Shown here one piece after another: positions 46,285 through 56,309 of a DNA stretch of 64,000 bases. Location: the NCBI GenBank assembly GCA_947471745.1, contig CANJKZ010000172.1, forward strand, positions 2,846,501-2,910,500. The letters are read 5' to 3'. A model generated the notes under the pieces. The model was not told the DNA's origin. It was given only the letters and a program-made list of their open reading frames with translations, and made no database searches. Source of the stretch: Closterium sp. Naga37s-1. Its lineage: Eukaryota > Streptophyta > Zygnematophyceae > Desmidiales > Closteriaceae. The translations under genes and the position numbers were made by a program. Numbering within the stretch: the stretch's first letter is position 1; each line of letters starts with the position of its first letter.

Positions 46285-46998
46285 CCCAAATGGTAGCAGA
46301 CCACACTAACGGTGTTGTTTCTAAACACTGCCGTTGTCAATATGCCGGAAGGTATTGAGCATGCCGTAAAGTATGGTCGTATAATCGTTATGAGTGACAT
46401 TAAGTAATTTGTTATATGTAACTGTACAATGGTATTACCTGGTTTGGATTAAGGCTATGGGGGTGCGCACCACTTTGGGCACACCTACGTGATCGCGATC
46501 TCCCCCCTATAGAGACTCTCGAAAGAATCACAACACCAAACAGATCTCTTCCCTCTCTTCCTCTCCCACCTCGACTCTCACACACGATTCAAAAACCGAA
46601 GTTTTGAATATGGAGGCACGTACTCCTCACCGTGCTCGTCACGCACGCCCGCGACCAAGCTAGCCGTACACCACTGCATAAGGCCCTGCTCACGTCGTAA
46701 TCACTCTAACAGGGGGCGACACGCCTTGTAGGAAAGGCCTATGCCGTGCTGTCGGCGGTCTGTATCTAGGCTTGTCACGGCCGCGCTGCGTGACCATCGT
46801 TAGCCAGTCTCTCACTAATGCGCCACGATCAAGTGCCAGGCGTGCAGAGATCCAAGCCGCCGTGGACACTTCACGCTGTGGCGATGACCGTGCTGGAGTC
46901 TGAGCCTTCATTGACCGTGAAGTAAAAGCGTTTACAAGCTTCAAACTGGCTAGTCTCCTCACACTACATTCCACCACTCTTAGACGGATTTAGAATAC
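46285..46998. other. Spacer between the satellite and the transposase gene
   Basis: No gene recognised. It should hold the 5' end and promoter of the transposon that encodes the next gene. I found no convincing terminal inverted repeat. Confidence 0.4.
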
Positions 46999-49900
46999 AT
47001 GGGCTCTTTGCCAGGCGTAGTATGCGAGTTCTGCAACAGATGGTTCCCCAACGCCCAGGTTTATGGCGGCCATAAGTCACGGCGGACCCCTTGTCAAGGG
47101 CTTTCCGCCGTGGCAAGGCCCTCCTCGTCTGCACCGTCCGCCGGTCTACACGCTCTGCTGTTCGTCCACGACATTCTGTCAGACGCTCCCGCTGCACCCG
47201 CTTCCCCTACCGCGTCTAACGCGTCCAACACCGACGGTGTGAATGGTCCTCCTCGCGTGCCCGAAGCTGACGGGGACGCAACACCCTCGGCTGTGAACGT
47301 GGGGGCTCCTGAAAGTGAGCATCAACCGCCTCCCGGAACACATGCCTCTGACACGAGTGGGCATCCGGAGAGCCGCCCTAAAGAGAGTCACGCCGCACCG
47401 CCGACATGCATCTCTGGGCAGAGCAATGCCACGCCCCTCAATCCGCTTGCGTTGAAGCTGCTGCATTTCGTGCGGCGCATAAATGGCGGAATGGGAATGG
47501 CGGAGATCGACATCAATGGCCTGCTTCAGCTCATGGTGGAGCCCGGCCTTGCGCCTCTTGTGATCTCAGAGATCCGGAACTGCAAGGATCTGGAGCGGTT
47601 CGAGATGGAGCGCTTGGTCGGGCTCAATCGCGGATGGTCAGTGGCGACCTTCGAGATTGACGGTCATCCGCCACAGCGCCTTCTCTTCCAGAACTCTGCG
47701 CAGGTAAGTTGAATCTGGATCCGTGGCTGTGAAATGCTGATTCCGCATCCATTTGGTGCTTGTTGAACGTTGCCTCTGTTAGGCTTGTGTGAGATCTGAC
47801 CCACCTTCAACGCCACTAACCAGGGTTTGGTTCTCTCCTGCTCTTGCCACTGTACGCCAGGCGTTTGCCGAACTGTTTGGGCATACCAACAACGCGCCCA
47901 GCTTCAAGCTCAAGGCTCGTGTCGATGAGGACCCTGACACAGGCGCGCGTCGCTATACCACGCCGGAAACTGGAACGTGGTGGAACGATGCTCAGGTATG
48001 GAAATACCCCGTTGCCACCCAAAACCAGAAGAGTGCGCATGCCTCCGTTGATGCGCTGATGTGTAGGGAGCATCTTCAGTGTGTCATGTTTGTGGGGGCT
48101 TCTTTGAAGCATGCTTAGTCCGCGTGGCGACAAGTTACCTTGTTGGTGTTTGACCGTGTGCCTTTTCCCTCTTTGTCGTGCTTTGCAGGAACACTTTGGA
48201 TGGTCCGAAGTCGTGGGGGGTATCATCCTATACTCGGATGTGACGCACATGAGCAACAACGGCCGGAAGAAGGCGTGGCCGCTAATGATGACGCTTGCAA
48301 ACATCTCCCAGGCCAAGCGATGGGGGAAAGCCGGGCACACGCTACTTGCTCTCCTTCCTATCCCCCCTTCTGCAATGTCTGCCGTGGAGAAGGTGATGCT
48401 CTTCCAGCGATGCGTCATCACCGTGCTGCAGCCGCTTCTTGATGGCATGGAAAGGTCCGTACTCTATTTCCGTCTTGCTATGTCGTCACCCAATCAACGT
48501 CATAGTATGCGCAGCGTTTCTGTATGTAACAGTCCCCCTTGTCCCTCTTCGCCGATGCACAAAGCCGAAATCCCTGTTCCTGTTGCCACAATACCTGTTC
48601 CTTGCAGCGGGTTCCGTCTCAGGGACCCTTTCGGTGATTGGCAAACCGTGCGGCCCGTGCTGTACGCCTGGGTGTGCGACTACCCTGAGAGCGGCAAGAT
48701 CAGTTGCACACTCTCGCATGGATCGCGGATGCCGTGCAGCATCTGCTATGCTGCAAAGGTGAGCAAACATGCGATCTGCTTGCCTTCAGAACCATCGCCA
48801 TCCGAATGTCACATGACGGACCTCATAATCTCACCTCCCTTACCTGTTCATCCCATCCCACCCCCTGTGCTACACCACTGGTTGCTGTAAAGGCACGGAA
48901 CACGCCGCGCACGCCTGAACAGCAGCAATGGATCGTGAATGAGGCGGCAGGGTTGACATCAAGCCAGGACGACCCATGCAAGACCTACTCGACCTACCCG
49001 GTTGAGGTGAGCGACCTGTTCCCCGGGCGACTGTGTAGTCTACGCACTCCGTGTTGCTCAAACCTTGGGGAGATGTGCTATACCCCATTGCACTGTCCCA
49101 CATATTGTGTGCCGAGTCTCTCAAATACCTTTCTCTACCATTCCCCACCACATCCCCTTTTCCAGTGTGTGCTCTGGAAGTGGGATGTCCCAGGGACCGT
49201 GTGGGGCAATCCCTACCTCGTTATCATGCCTGACATCATGCACCAGGCGGACCTGGGCATGATGAGCCACATTGTGGCTGTCGTGCGCAAGATGAAGAAG
49301 CGGCGCGTGAAGCAGATGGACAGGTCAGTGCCTTGGGGGATTAGATTTGTTGCTCGTTGTCAACAACACTCCAATCCGCACTCTCCTCCTCCTACTTACA
49401 TGTTTCTGTATTTGTGCCTGCCCTTGAACTGTTGTGTATGCGCAGGCGCCTGTCGCTCATTCGCGACCGCACGCACCTGAACCACCTGCGCTTGCCAGAG
49501 AGCGCCTACTTCGAGACTGGAGCATGTGTCGCAGCCTATGAGCACAGGGCCATCTTGTGCGATAGCATGCACCATGCAGAAGTGGCATGCCGATTCCAGA
49601 CTACAACACACCCCCTGCTGCATCTCAGTACCCTCTCTCCTGCTTTCGTTAATTCCGCCTCGAAACCCGTTTGCTCATCTTCTCACGACTCATGCCCCCC
49701 TGCTGTGATAAACCCTGAAATTTGCAGGTCATGGTGTTTGTCTTTGCTGGCCTGCTTCGCCAGCCCCAGATGGATGCTGTTCGTGCCTATCTTGGCTGGT
49801 ACCTCTTGTGTTGCCAGCCAACGGGGCACACCGAGCGGTCCCTGCGGGATCTCAAGAAGAAGACCTCCCGGTACTATTAACATGCATGTATAACCCTGGG

Positions 49901-51070
49901 CATTGCATGAATGCCTAGCCACGGCACCTAAGCTGTTGCAGTAACCTATCTTCACAGGATGTTGCTGATAAACCATGATAGTATATCAAATAAAGTAGGC
50001 TGCAGTATGCTGTAGTAGACTCTGATGTCCTTGCATATGCTGTCAACTCCCACTCCCATCAGGTTGGTTGAGCAGTTGCAGGCTGCTTTTCCAAAGCAGC
50101 CATCCTCCTGGTGCCTTGTGAAAACCCATCTCATGTCGCACTACATTGACTCCATTCGCCGAGCGGGTCATGTCACGGAATTCAGCACCAACATGTTTGA
50201 GCACTTGCACGGACCGTTGGTAAAGAGGATCTACCGGCGGTCCAACAAGCGCAATGTAGATGGTCAGATTATGAAGTTCCATGCTAGGCGCATTCCGGAC
50301 GTTGTGCCGGTGGACGATCCCGCTGGCCGGGACACTGCCATGCGGCAGGTAAACCTGTCTAGTGATTGAATTGCAATGCTATGCATGCATAATGTAATAA
50401 ACTTGCTACTGTTTGTTGGCAGGCCATTGAGACAGGCACACGGACTCTTATCAAAGAGTCCTACTTTCTCCCTGTGGAGTTACCAGAAGAACCCACCTCC
50501 ACCAACTGGTTTGCAAGGAAGTGGGCCAAGCAACACCCAGTTGCACAAGCTGCCCTCAAGGATGCGCTAGTACGTTATGCTGGATGCGTCCCCAAGATCA
50601 GAGTAAGTACTTCGTGGATCATACAATCATTTTTTTCTTGCCCCTATTCCAATTGCTTACAAACTGCCATTCTTATGCCGGCCCATGCATCGTTGGCCAT
50701 CCCAGCGGCAGATGATGCCAGCTTCTCAAGGGTTTCTCACTTCGTTCGGGCGACGCCTGACTATTTTGAGCGGCCGTGGTACTCGGATGTTGCAGTAGAG
50801 GGTGTAAGGTACGGTCGGAGAGAGGAGTGGTATGCAAGGTTGCTGCTGCTGTTCCACACAAAAAACCGTGGAGAGAGGGAGGAGCTGGCTTACATTAGAT
50901 ATTGGAATGCGTGCGGGGAGGATGCTGCAACTGGATGCACTCGCCTCAAGTGGACGACTGGAGTGTATGCGTACTCCGTGATTCCGCTTGAAGCGCTGCT
51001 TCGGCACGTCCATGTGGTGAAGGCGTTCCATCTGGACAGTACCTATCTCCTAAATAAGTATCATATGTAA
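46999..51070 (+). CDS. Plavaka-like (CMC/CACTA-type) transposase, copy 1, apparently complete
   Basis: Exons with clear GT-AG edges: 46999-47703, 47861-47995, 48189-48454, 48608-48758, 48893-49006, 49166-49323, 49446-about 49550, 49728-49870, 50063-50348, 50423-50602 and about 50706-51070. Most phases agree; the donor near 49550 and the last acceptor are not settled. The start has a C2HC finger (CEFCNRWFPNAQVYGGHK, with Cys seven residues on). Family hallmarks follow: ILYSDVTHMSNN and AWPLMMTLANIS, SRMPCSICYA, PDIMHQADLG, HYIDSIRRAGH and EHLHGPLVKRIYRRSNKRN. These match the order I know for fungal Plavaka transposases (nuclear, DNA cut-and-paste). The C-terminal part (WYSDVAVEG...EEWYARLLLLF...LLNKYHM) recurs in both other copies. 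No internal stop is seen within the chosen exons. A KDZ-type transposase is the main alternative. Confidence 0.7.
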
Positions 51071-51084
51071 TGCATTAATCAAGT

Positions 51085-51090
51085 AATAAA
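51085..51090 (+). terminator. AATAAA polyadenylation-type signal after transposase copy 1
   Basis: AATAAA lies 15 bases after the stop codon. The spacing is short, but the site is the only one close by. Confidence 0.4.
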
Positions 51091-51926
51091 ATAGCCAGCT
51101 TATATATGCACTGTCAAACTTTATTGAACTCATAGCTAACTAAATCTATTCCAAAATGATAACTATTTTGGCAAACAACAAAACACCGACAATGTCCGAC
51201 ATCCCGAAATTGAATTCCAACTCCAACAAACGAACGCGGTCCGATTTCGTTCCGTGATTGGTCGCGATTTCGTTTCGTAGCTTCGCCAACCAAAACACCT
51301 GAAATGTACACCCCTTCGAACCCCCATAAAAAACCCAGGTTTTTTGTGATGACATCCGCCATCGCTTATACAAATTGTGAATAGGGATACACAATTCCTC
51401 AACCATTCAACAGCGTACCACACAAACTCCACGCACCGTCAATTTCGCGCCTCGACTCGCCGCCTTTCACGCATAGCCGCATCATGCCGTCCACCCTGGT
51501 CCACTCATTTTATGTCGCGATCGGCTGCAGCATCCTGATATTTTACGCACTATGCGTCTAGAACATTCCGCACGTCTACATCACTCCTGTAGGTAAGTTA
51601 TTGGGAATCCTAGCATCGTCAGACAGAGCGTTGTGACTTCAGCATTTTTCGTGAAATTCCATTCCCCTTCCACACAACATCACACACCCATTCTTATTCT
51701 TACTACTCACACCATTCCAATAATCCCGACTAGCGACCATAAACCGACTAGTGCCCCACAAACATGAAATCATGGGACAACACCATAAGTGCTCCACAGT
51801 CATCCTCTTGGGACAACACAACTCAGGTCAATGACATGTTGTCCCCGTCCCTGCCACTCTCGCTGGCTGCCGCATCGTCCGTCGCCTGGCGCTCGATGCC
51901 GCACGCAGACTGCAGAGATAACTCTA
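51091..51926. other. Spacer between transposase copy 1 and the GTCGAC-rich element
   Basis: No gene recognised. A minus-strand open frame near 51146-51406 has no known motif. The word gggacaacac occurs twice at about 51774 and 51812. The transposon's right end should lie here, but no inverted repeat to the left side was identified. Confidence 0.4.
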
Positions 51927-52956
51927 TCAACGGGAGCTAGACTACGGGCTAGGCACAGGGTAGGAGGGATCTCTGCGTTCGTTCCTTAGTCGTTCTCTAG
52001 CACTTGTGCATTCACAGGGCAAAACTGCAAGAGTGTCACTAGAAAAAGTTGAGAACAATGGTAGCAACAACATTGGCATGCAAGACTACATCAGTCCTAG
52101 CAAAGCTGCTGGTCGACTTCCAGCGCTGCACGGTCGACCGCGTGCCAGCACGACTTGGTCGACCGCGCTCCAGCAGAGCAAAGTCGCGGCTTGCCAACGT
52201 TGCAAGTCCACGGTGTGCCAACGCTGCAGTAAGTCGGCTGCACAGCGTTGCACCCGTAGAACAACGGTGCACCTGCTTCGCAGGTGCGCGCAGATGGTTG
52301 GTGCTCCACGCATTGTCACGAGCACAGCGCATACGCCTGGTAGACTCCACGCCAGCGGCTACGCCTACCAGCCACGTCGACCTCGGGATACCACACCAAG
52401 GTCGGCCTCGCCACTAACTCCTGGACGACTGTCGCGTGCCTCCGCAAAAACCCGTCGCCCGTGTAACCTGATCGACCGGGCAACCACCTCGTCGACCAGC
52501 TCCTCCCGGCGCCTGTCGACCACCCAGGTCAACGACCACCAGCGGTCGACCACGCACCTGGTCGACCAACTCCACGTCGACCAGTACATCTGTCCGCCGA
52601 CCACCAAGTTGGCTCCCCTAAGTCGGCGTCACCCAGTCGGCGCCTCCCAACCCGGCGCCCTACTGCTCGACGCCCAGCTGCTCGGCGTCCTGCTACTCGA
52701 CGCCCTCCAGCTCGGCGTCCCCATACTCCCCTGTCGAGGTCGACGTCGGCACCCCCCTTCGTCGACCACCAAGTCAGGTCGACCACCAGGTCGACCACCC
52801 AAAAGTCGGCGCCAGTGCAGTGGCCCCCGCGCAAGTCGACAACCCTCGTCGACCAGTTCGCCCACTGCTCCAGGTCGGCTGCACTCCCCCATACACCCGA
52901 CTACGAGGTCGGCTCCGCCCAAGCGAGGACGGGGCCTAACACAACTCCCGTTGACA
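51927..52956. mobile_element. GTCGAC-rich element, about 1.03 kb, with 10-bp inverted ends
   Basis: It begins TCAACGGGAG (51927-51936) and ends CTCCCGTTGA (52945-52954), exact inverse copies. The body carries about 15 GTCGAC sites in 860 bases, usually as gtcgacca or gtcgacct. The part from 52372 to the end is shared with 13118-13603, including the conserved end ggctccgcccaagcgaggac...ctcccgttgaca. No protein motif is visible. It could be a non-autonomous DNA element or LTR-type element, and it abuts the truncated transposase copy 2. Confidence 0.6.
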
Positions 52957-53089
52957 CAGACAGGCGAATCCCATGGCGACCCCATGCCCATGAATGTGTA
53001 GTGGGGTCGTACGGCGGCTGGAGCTGCTCGATAGCAGCCATGACGTCTTGGTGGGAAGAAGGATACGCGCACCACCGTGGTCCGCATCC

Positions 53090-54774
53090 TGGGTGGGAAT
53101 TCCTGGTTCAGGTCAAGGGCGAACTACGCAGCGTTCGAAAACAGGGGGATGATGCAGGTGATGCCGATACTGATAGCGGACAGCATGGACGGATTCAAGG
53201 CAGCGGAGAAGGAGAAGCGGATGAAGGAGGTTCATGCGTTCAGGAAGTACGCACTGTTCTACAAGTCGCTGCTCGGTGTGACAAAGCATACAGAGAGGAC
53301 GCTGGACGACGTGCGCCAGAACGCATACGTGTGAGTTGACAGGGGGTTGAAGAAAGGGGCGTGGTGGTTGTGGTGGGTTTTATGAGCTGTCATGCGTTAC
53401 GCCTAGAGGATGTGCCTACCGTTACTGCACGTCTGTTCGTACATTAGCACTGATGCATTGGCCCAACCGTTGATCCAAATGAACGTGCCTTGGTGTTCGT
53501 TTGCCGTCGTGCAGGATGATGGACGCCATTGTGGATGCTTTTCCGGAACAAAAGTCGGCGTGGAACTTACCGAAGGTGCACGAGATCGTCCATCTGACCG
53601 ACGACGTGCCCCTCCGGGGGTTGCCTTACGAGTACTCAACAAACCTGTGGGAGCACACCCACAAGGGCACACTGAAGGTCCCTGTGCGCGGAAGCAACTG
53701 GAAGGACATACCCAGACGCATCGTGGAGGAGGAGGTGCAGCGTGAGATCACGCGTGAGGTGGCCGCATTGGCGGGGGGGGGGGGGGGGGGGGAGGAGGGA
53801 GGCAGTATGTCAGTGCACTGCGAGAGGTGAGAACATAGCATCGTTGTTGTGTGGGCAGATGTTCATGGTGCGCTGCGCAATGCACGTGCGACAGCGTGTG
53901 GAGAAATGATGAAAGTGCGTATCGTCAGGAAGATCGGGACAGAACGTGGGTGTTGCGAGTTGGTCGCGACAATCACATTGAGAAATATGACTTTGAGGGT
54001 GATGAACACGGTGGTAACATCACAGGAAGTGTGACGTGTATTGGAGGAGACTGATATTCATGCGGGTCAGTGTTCTTTCACTATGCCACGTCTGTACACC
54101 CCCCAGGCAGTGAGGCTGCAAACGTACGTGCTGACGTGGAGGTCGAAGAACGCAGACGTGAGCGACGAGGAGGACGATGTGCTGTGGGTGTATCGCGAGC
54201 CACTTGGGCCGGACATGAACCAGCTCGGAAGGTGTCTGGTGGAGGCTAGAGTGACTACCACAGGGATCAAGGTACGCAGCTGATGATGACGTTAGAGGTG
54301 GATGTTTAGGGAGGGGATGTAGAGGGTAGGGCATGAGCATAATGAGGGCGGGCGACAGCCAAGTTTATGTGTCTCCTCAATGCGTCCCTTGTGTACGATA
54401 AACGTAGGTCCACACGGCAGTGGCCATTCCGCGAACGCGAGGTGGAGAGCTCATGGCGAAGGGCACCTTTGTCAAGGCGAGCTCGTCAGAGCTCATTGGC
54501 CACGGACGATGAAAGGAAGGAGTGGTACGCACGGTGCATGTGCATCTTTCGTGCAACGGACGCAGATGGGGAGATGGGGTCGTACGCATATGTGAAGTAC
54601 TATGAGGCGGCGGGGGTGTGTCCCATGACAACGTGTCTGCAGCTAACCCCAGGGAGCGTCGACACACGCTACTCGGTGGTGGACGTGGAATGCATTAAGC
54701 GTGTAGTGCATGTGTGCAAGTCCTACGTGAACAAGAAGGTGATGCTACTGAACAAGTTTTTTATGTGCGAGTAG
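53090..54774 (+). pseudogene. Plavaka-like transposase, copy 2, 5'-truncated
   Basis: Only the C-terminal half remains, starting next to the GTCGAC-rich element. The segments ILGGNSWFRSRANYAAFENRG and HTERTLDDVRQ match the GANYQAYEHR and HTETTLIDFK segments of copy 3. A good intron follows (donor GTGAGT after about 53332, acceptor gtgcag before 53515). Then come HEIVHLTDDVPLRG and YEYSTNLWEHTHKGTLK, equivalent to the SRSTNKR region in copies 1 and 3. A 20-base G run (53773-53792) sits inside the coding sequence. The end carries RKEWYARCMCIF, YAYVKYYEAAG and LLNKFFMCE, the shared C-terminal region. The frame varies between segments, some explained by introns. Not functional alone, because the finger and the first half are absent. 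Confidence 0.7.
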
Positions 54775-55420
54775 AGGGTGGATGTGGCTGGTGGACGAGC
54801 TCGCGGACGTGATGACATGATTGATGAGTAGTTTACAATAATTTTATTTTCTTGATTGGACAGGCAGCTGATGTTGTGTTTTTGTCGAATGCAGTTACGA
54901 TTGAAGGTTATGTTTTTGTTGTGTACGAATGTAGACGCAAGTGTGGTGAAGTTGTTATGGACGGTGACGGAGAGCTACTGTAAAAAGGTGGATTTTCAGT
55001 CTCCGTGTTCCGAAGTGCGGGCGGTTCAAATCAAATAGAGATGCGACCCGATGTCAGTGTGAAATGTGCGGTCCGACGTTCGCACGCTGGCGGGAGGAGG
55101 GGGGGGGACGGGAGTGACCCAAAAGTCACAAAATTCATGGCACAATTGTGGGATGTTTTGGCACTTTGTGCAAGCTTTTCAGTAGAAAAACCTACGAGCC
55201 CTCAAAATCTAGGCCAGACAAAACCGCGATGTCGTTCCATTCACCCCCTCGTCTGTTCCACCCTTGCGCGCATCGTTAGTTCCCCCTCGGCGGAATTCAG
55301 GCCAGGCTCGCTCTCTCACTCGTGCTCGTACTCTCCCTTTCCCCCTGGTTTCCGATCTCCCTCGTGCTCGTTGTCCCCCTTTCTCGTTTGCTTGTCACCT
55401 GATGTGCTATCATGAGGTTT
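54775..55420. other. Spacer, no gene seen
   Basis: AT-rich around 54830-54950, then mixed sequence leading into pyrimidine-rich repeats. No motif recognised. Confidence 0.4.
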
Positions 55421-55590
55421 CCCCATCGGTTTCCCCCTTCTTCTCTCCTCCTATGCACGTATTTTCTGGTTTCCCCCTTCTCCCCTCCTCCTATGCACGT
55501 ATTTTCTGGTTTCCCCCTTCTCCTCTCCTCCTATGCACGTCTTTTCTGGTTTCCCCCTTCTCCCCCCCTCCTATGCTCGTATTTTCTCAG
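55421..55590. repeat. 40-bp pyrimidine-rich minisatellite, about four units
   Basis: The unit ggtttcccccttctcccctc continues with ctcctatgcacgtattttct. The purine-poor strand gives spurious Phe/Pro/Ser frames. Confidence 0.85.
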
Positions 55591-55717
55591 TTCCCTCTCT
55601 CGTCCTTTCCTTGCATCGCTCATTTCCTTCTCTCGTCCATTCGTTGAATCCGCGCCTCGTTCCCATTCCTCCTCTCGTCTGACCCTCCCTTCGGCGCCTC
55701 GTCCCCACTCTCAATCC

Positions 55718-56120
55718 CCTCTGTTTCTCTCGTCCCGTGCATCTTCTCTCTCAATCTCCTCTGTTTTTCTCATCCCGTGCGCCTTCTTTCTCAATCCCCT
55801 CTGTTTCTCTCGTCCCGTGCACCTTCTCTCTCAATCCCCTCTGTTTTCCTCCTCCCGTGCGCCTTCTCTCTCAATCTCCTCTGTTTCTCTCATCCCGTGC
55901 ACCTTCTCTCTCAATCTCCTCTGTTTTCCTCCTCACGTGCGCCTTCTCTCTCAATCCCCTCTGTTCCTCTCGTCCAGTGCGCCTTCTCTCTCAATCCCCT
56001 CAGTTTCTCTCCTCCCGTGCACCTTCTCTCTCATTCCCCTCTGTTTCTCTCCTCCCGTGAGCCTTCTCTCTCATTCTCCTATGTTTCTTTCTGCCCGTGC
56101 ACCTTCTCTCTCCCGTTCCC
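55718..56120. repeat. Second 40-bp pyrimidine-rich minisatellite, about ten units
   Basis: The unit ctgtttctctcgtcccgtgc continues with accttctctctcaatcccct, with point variants. It has the same period as the array just upstream but a different sequence. It lies directly before transposase copy 3. Confidence 0.9.
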
Positions 56121-56309
56121 TCGTCCCCTCTGTGCCCCGCCTGATCCTCCCTTCTTGTGCCCGTATTTTCTCAGTTTCCACACTTCTCCTCTCCTCCTAT
56201 GCTCGGCTTCTCTGTTTTGCGGCCTGGTGCTCCGTCATGGTGCTTTTCTTCTCTGTTTTCATCCTACTCCTCATCTCCCATGCTCCCTATCTTTCGTCTT
56301 GCTTGGCAG

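Noticed and set aside
46290-51800. CACTA-type terminal inverted repeats for transposase copy 1 (a cactaacgg word at about 46304 was considered)
   Set aside because: No matching inverted partner was found on the right side, so the element ends stay undefined.
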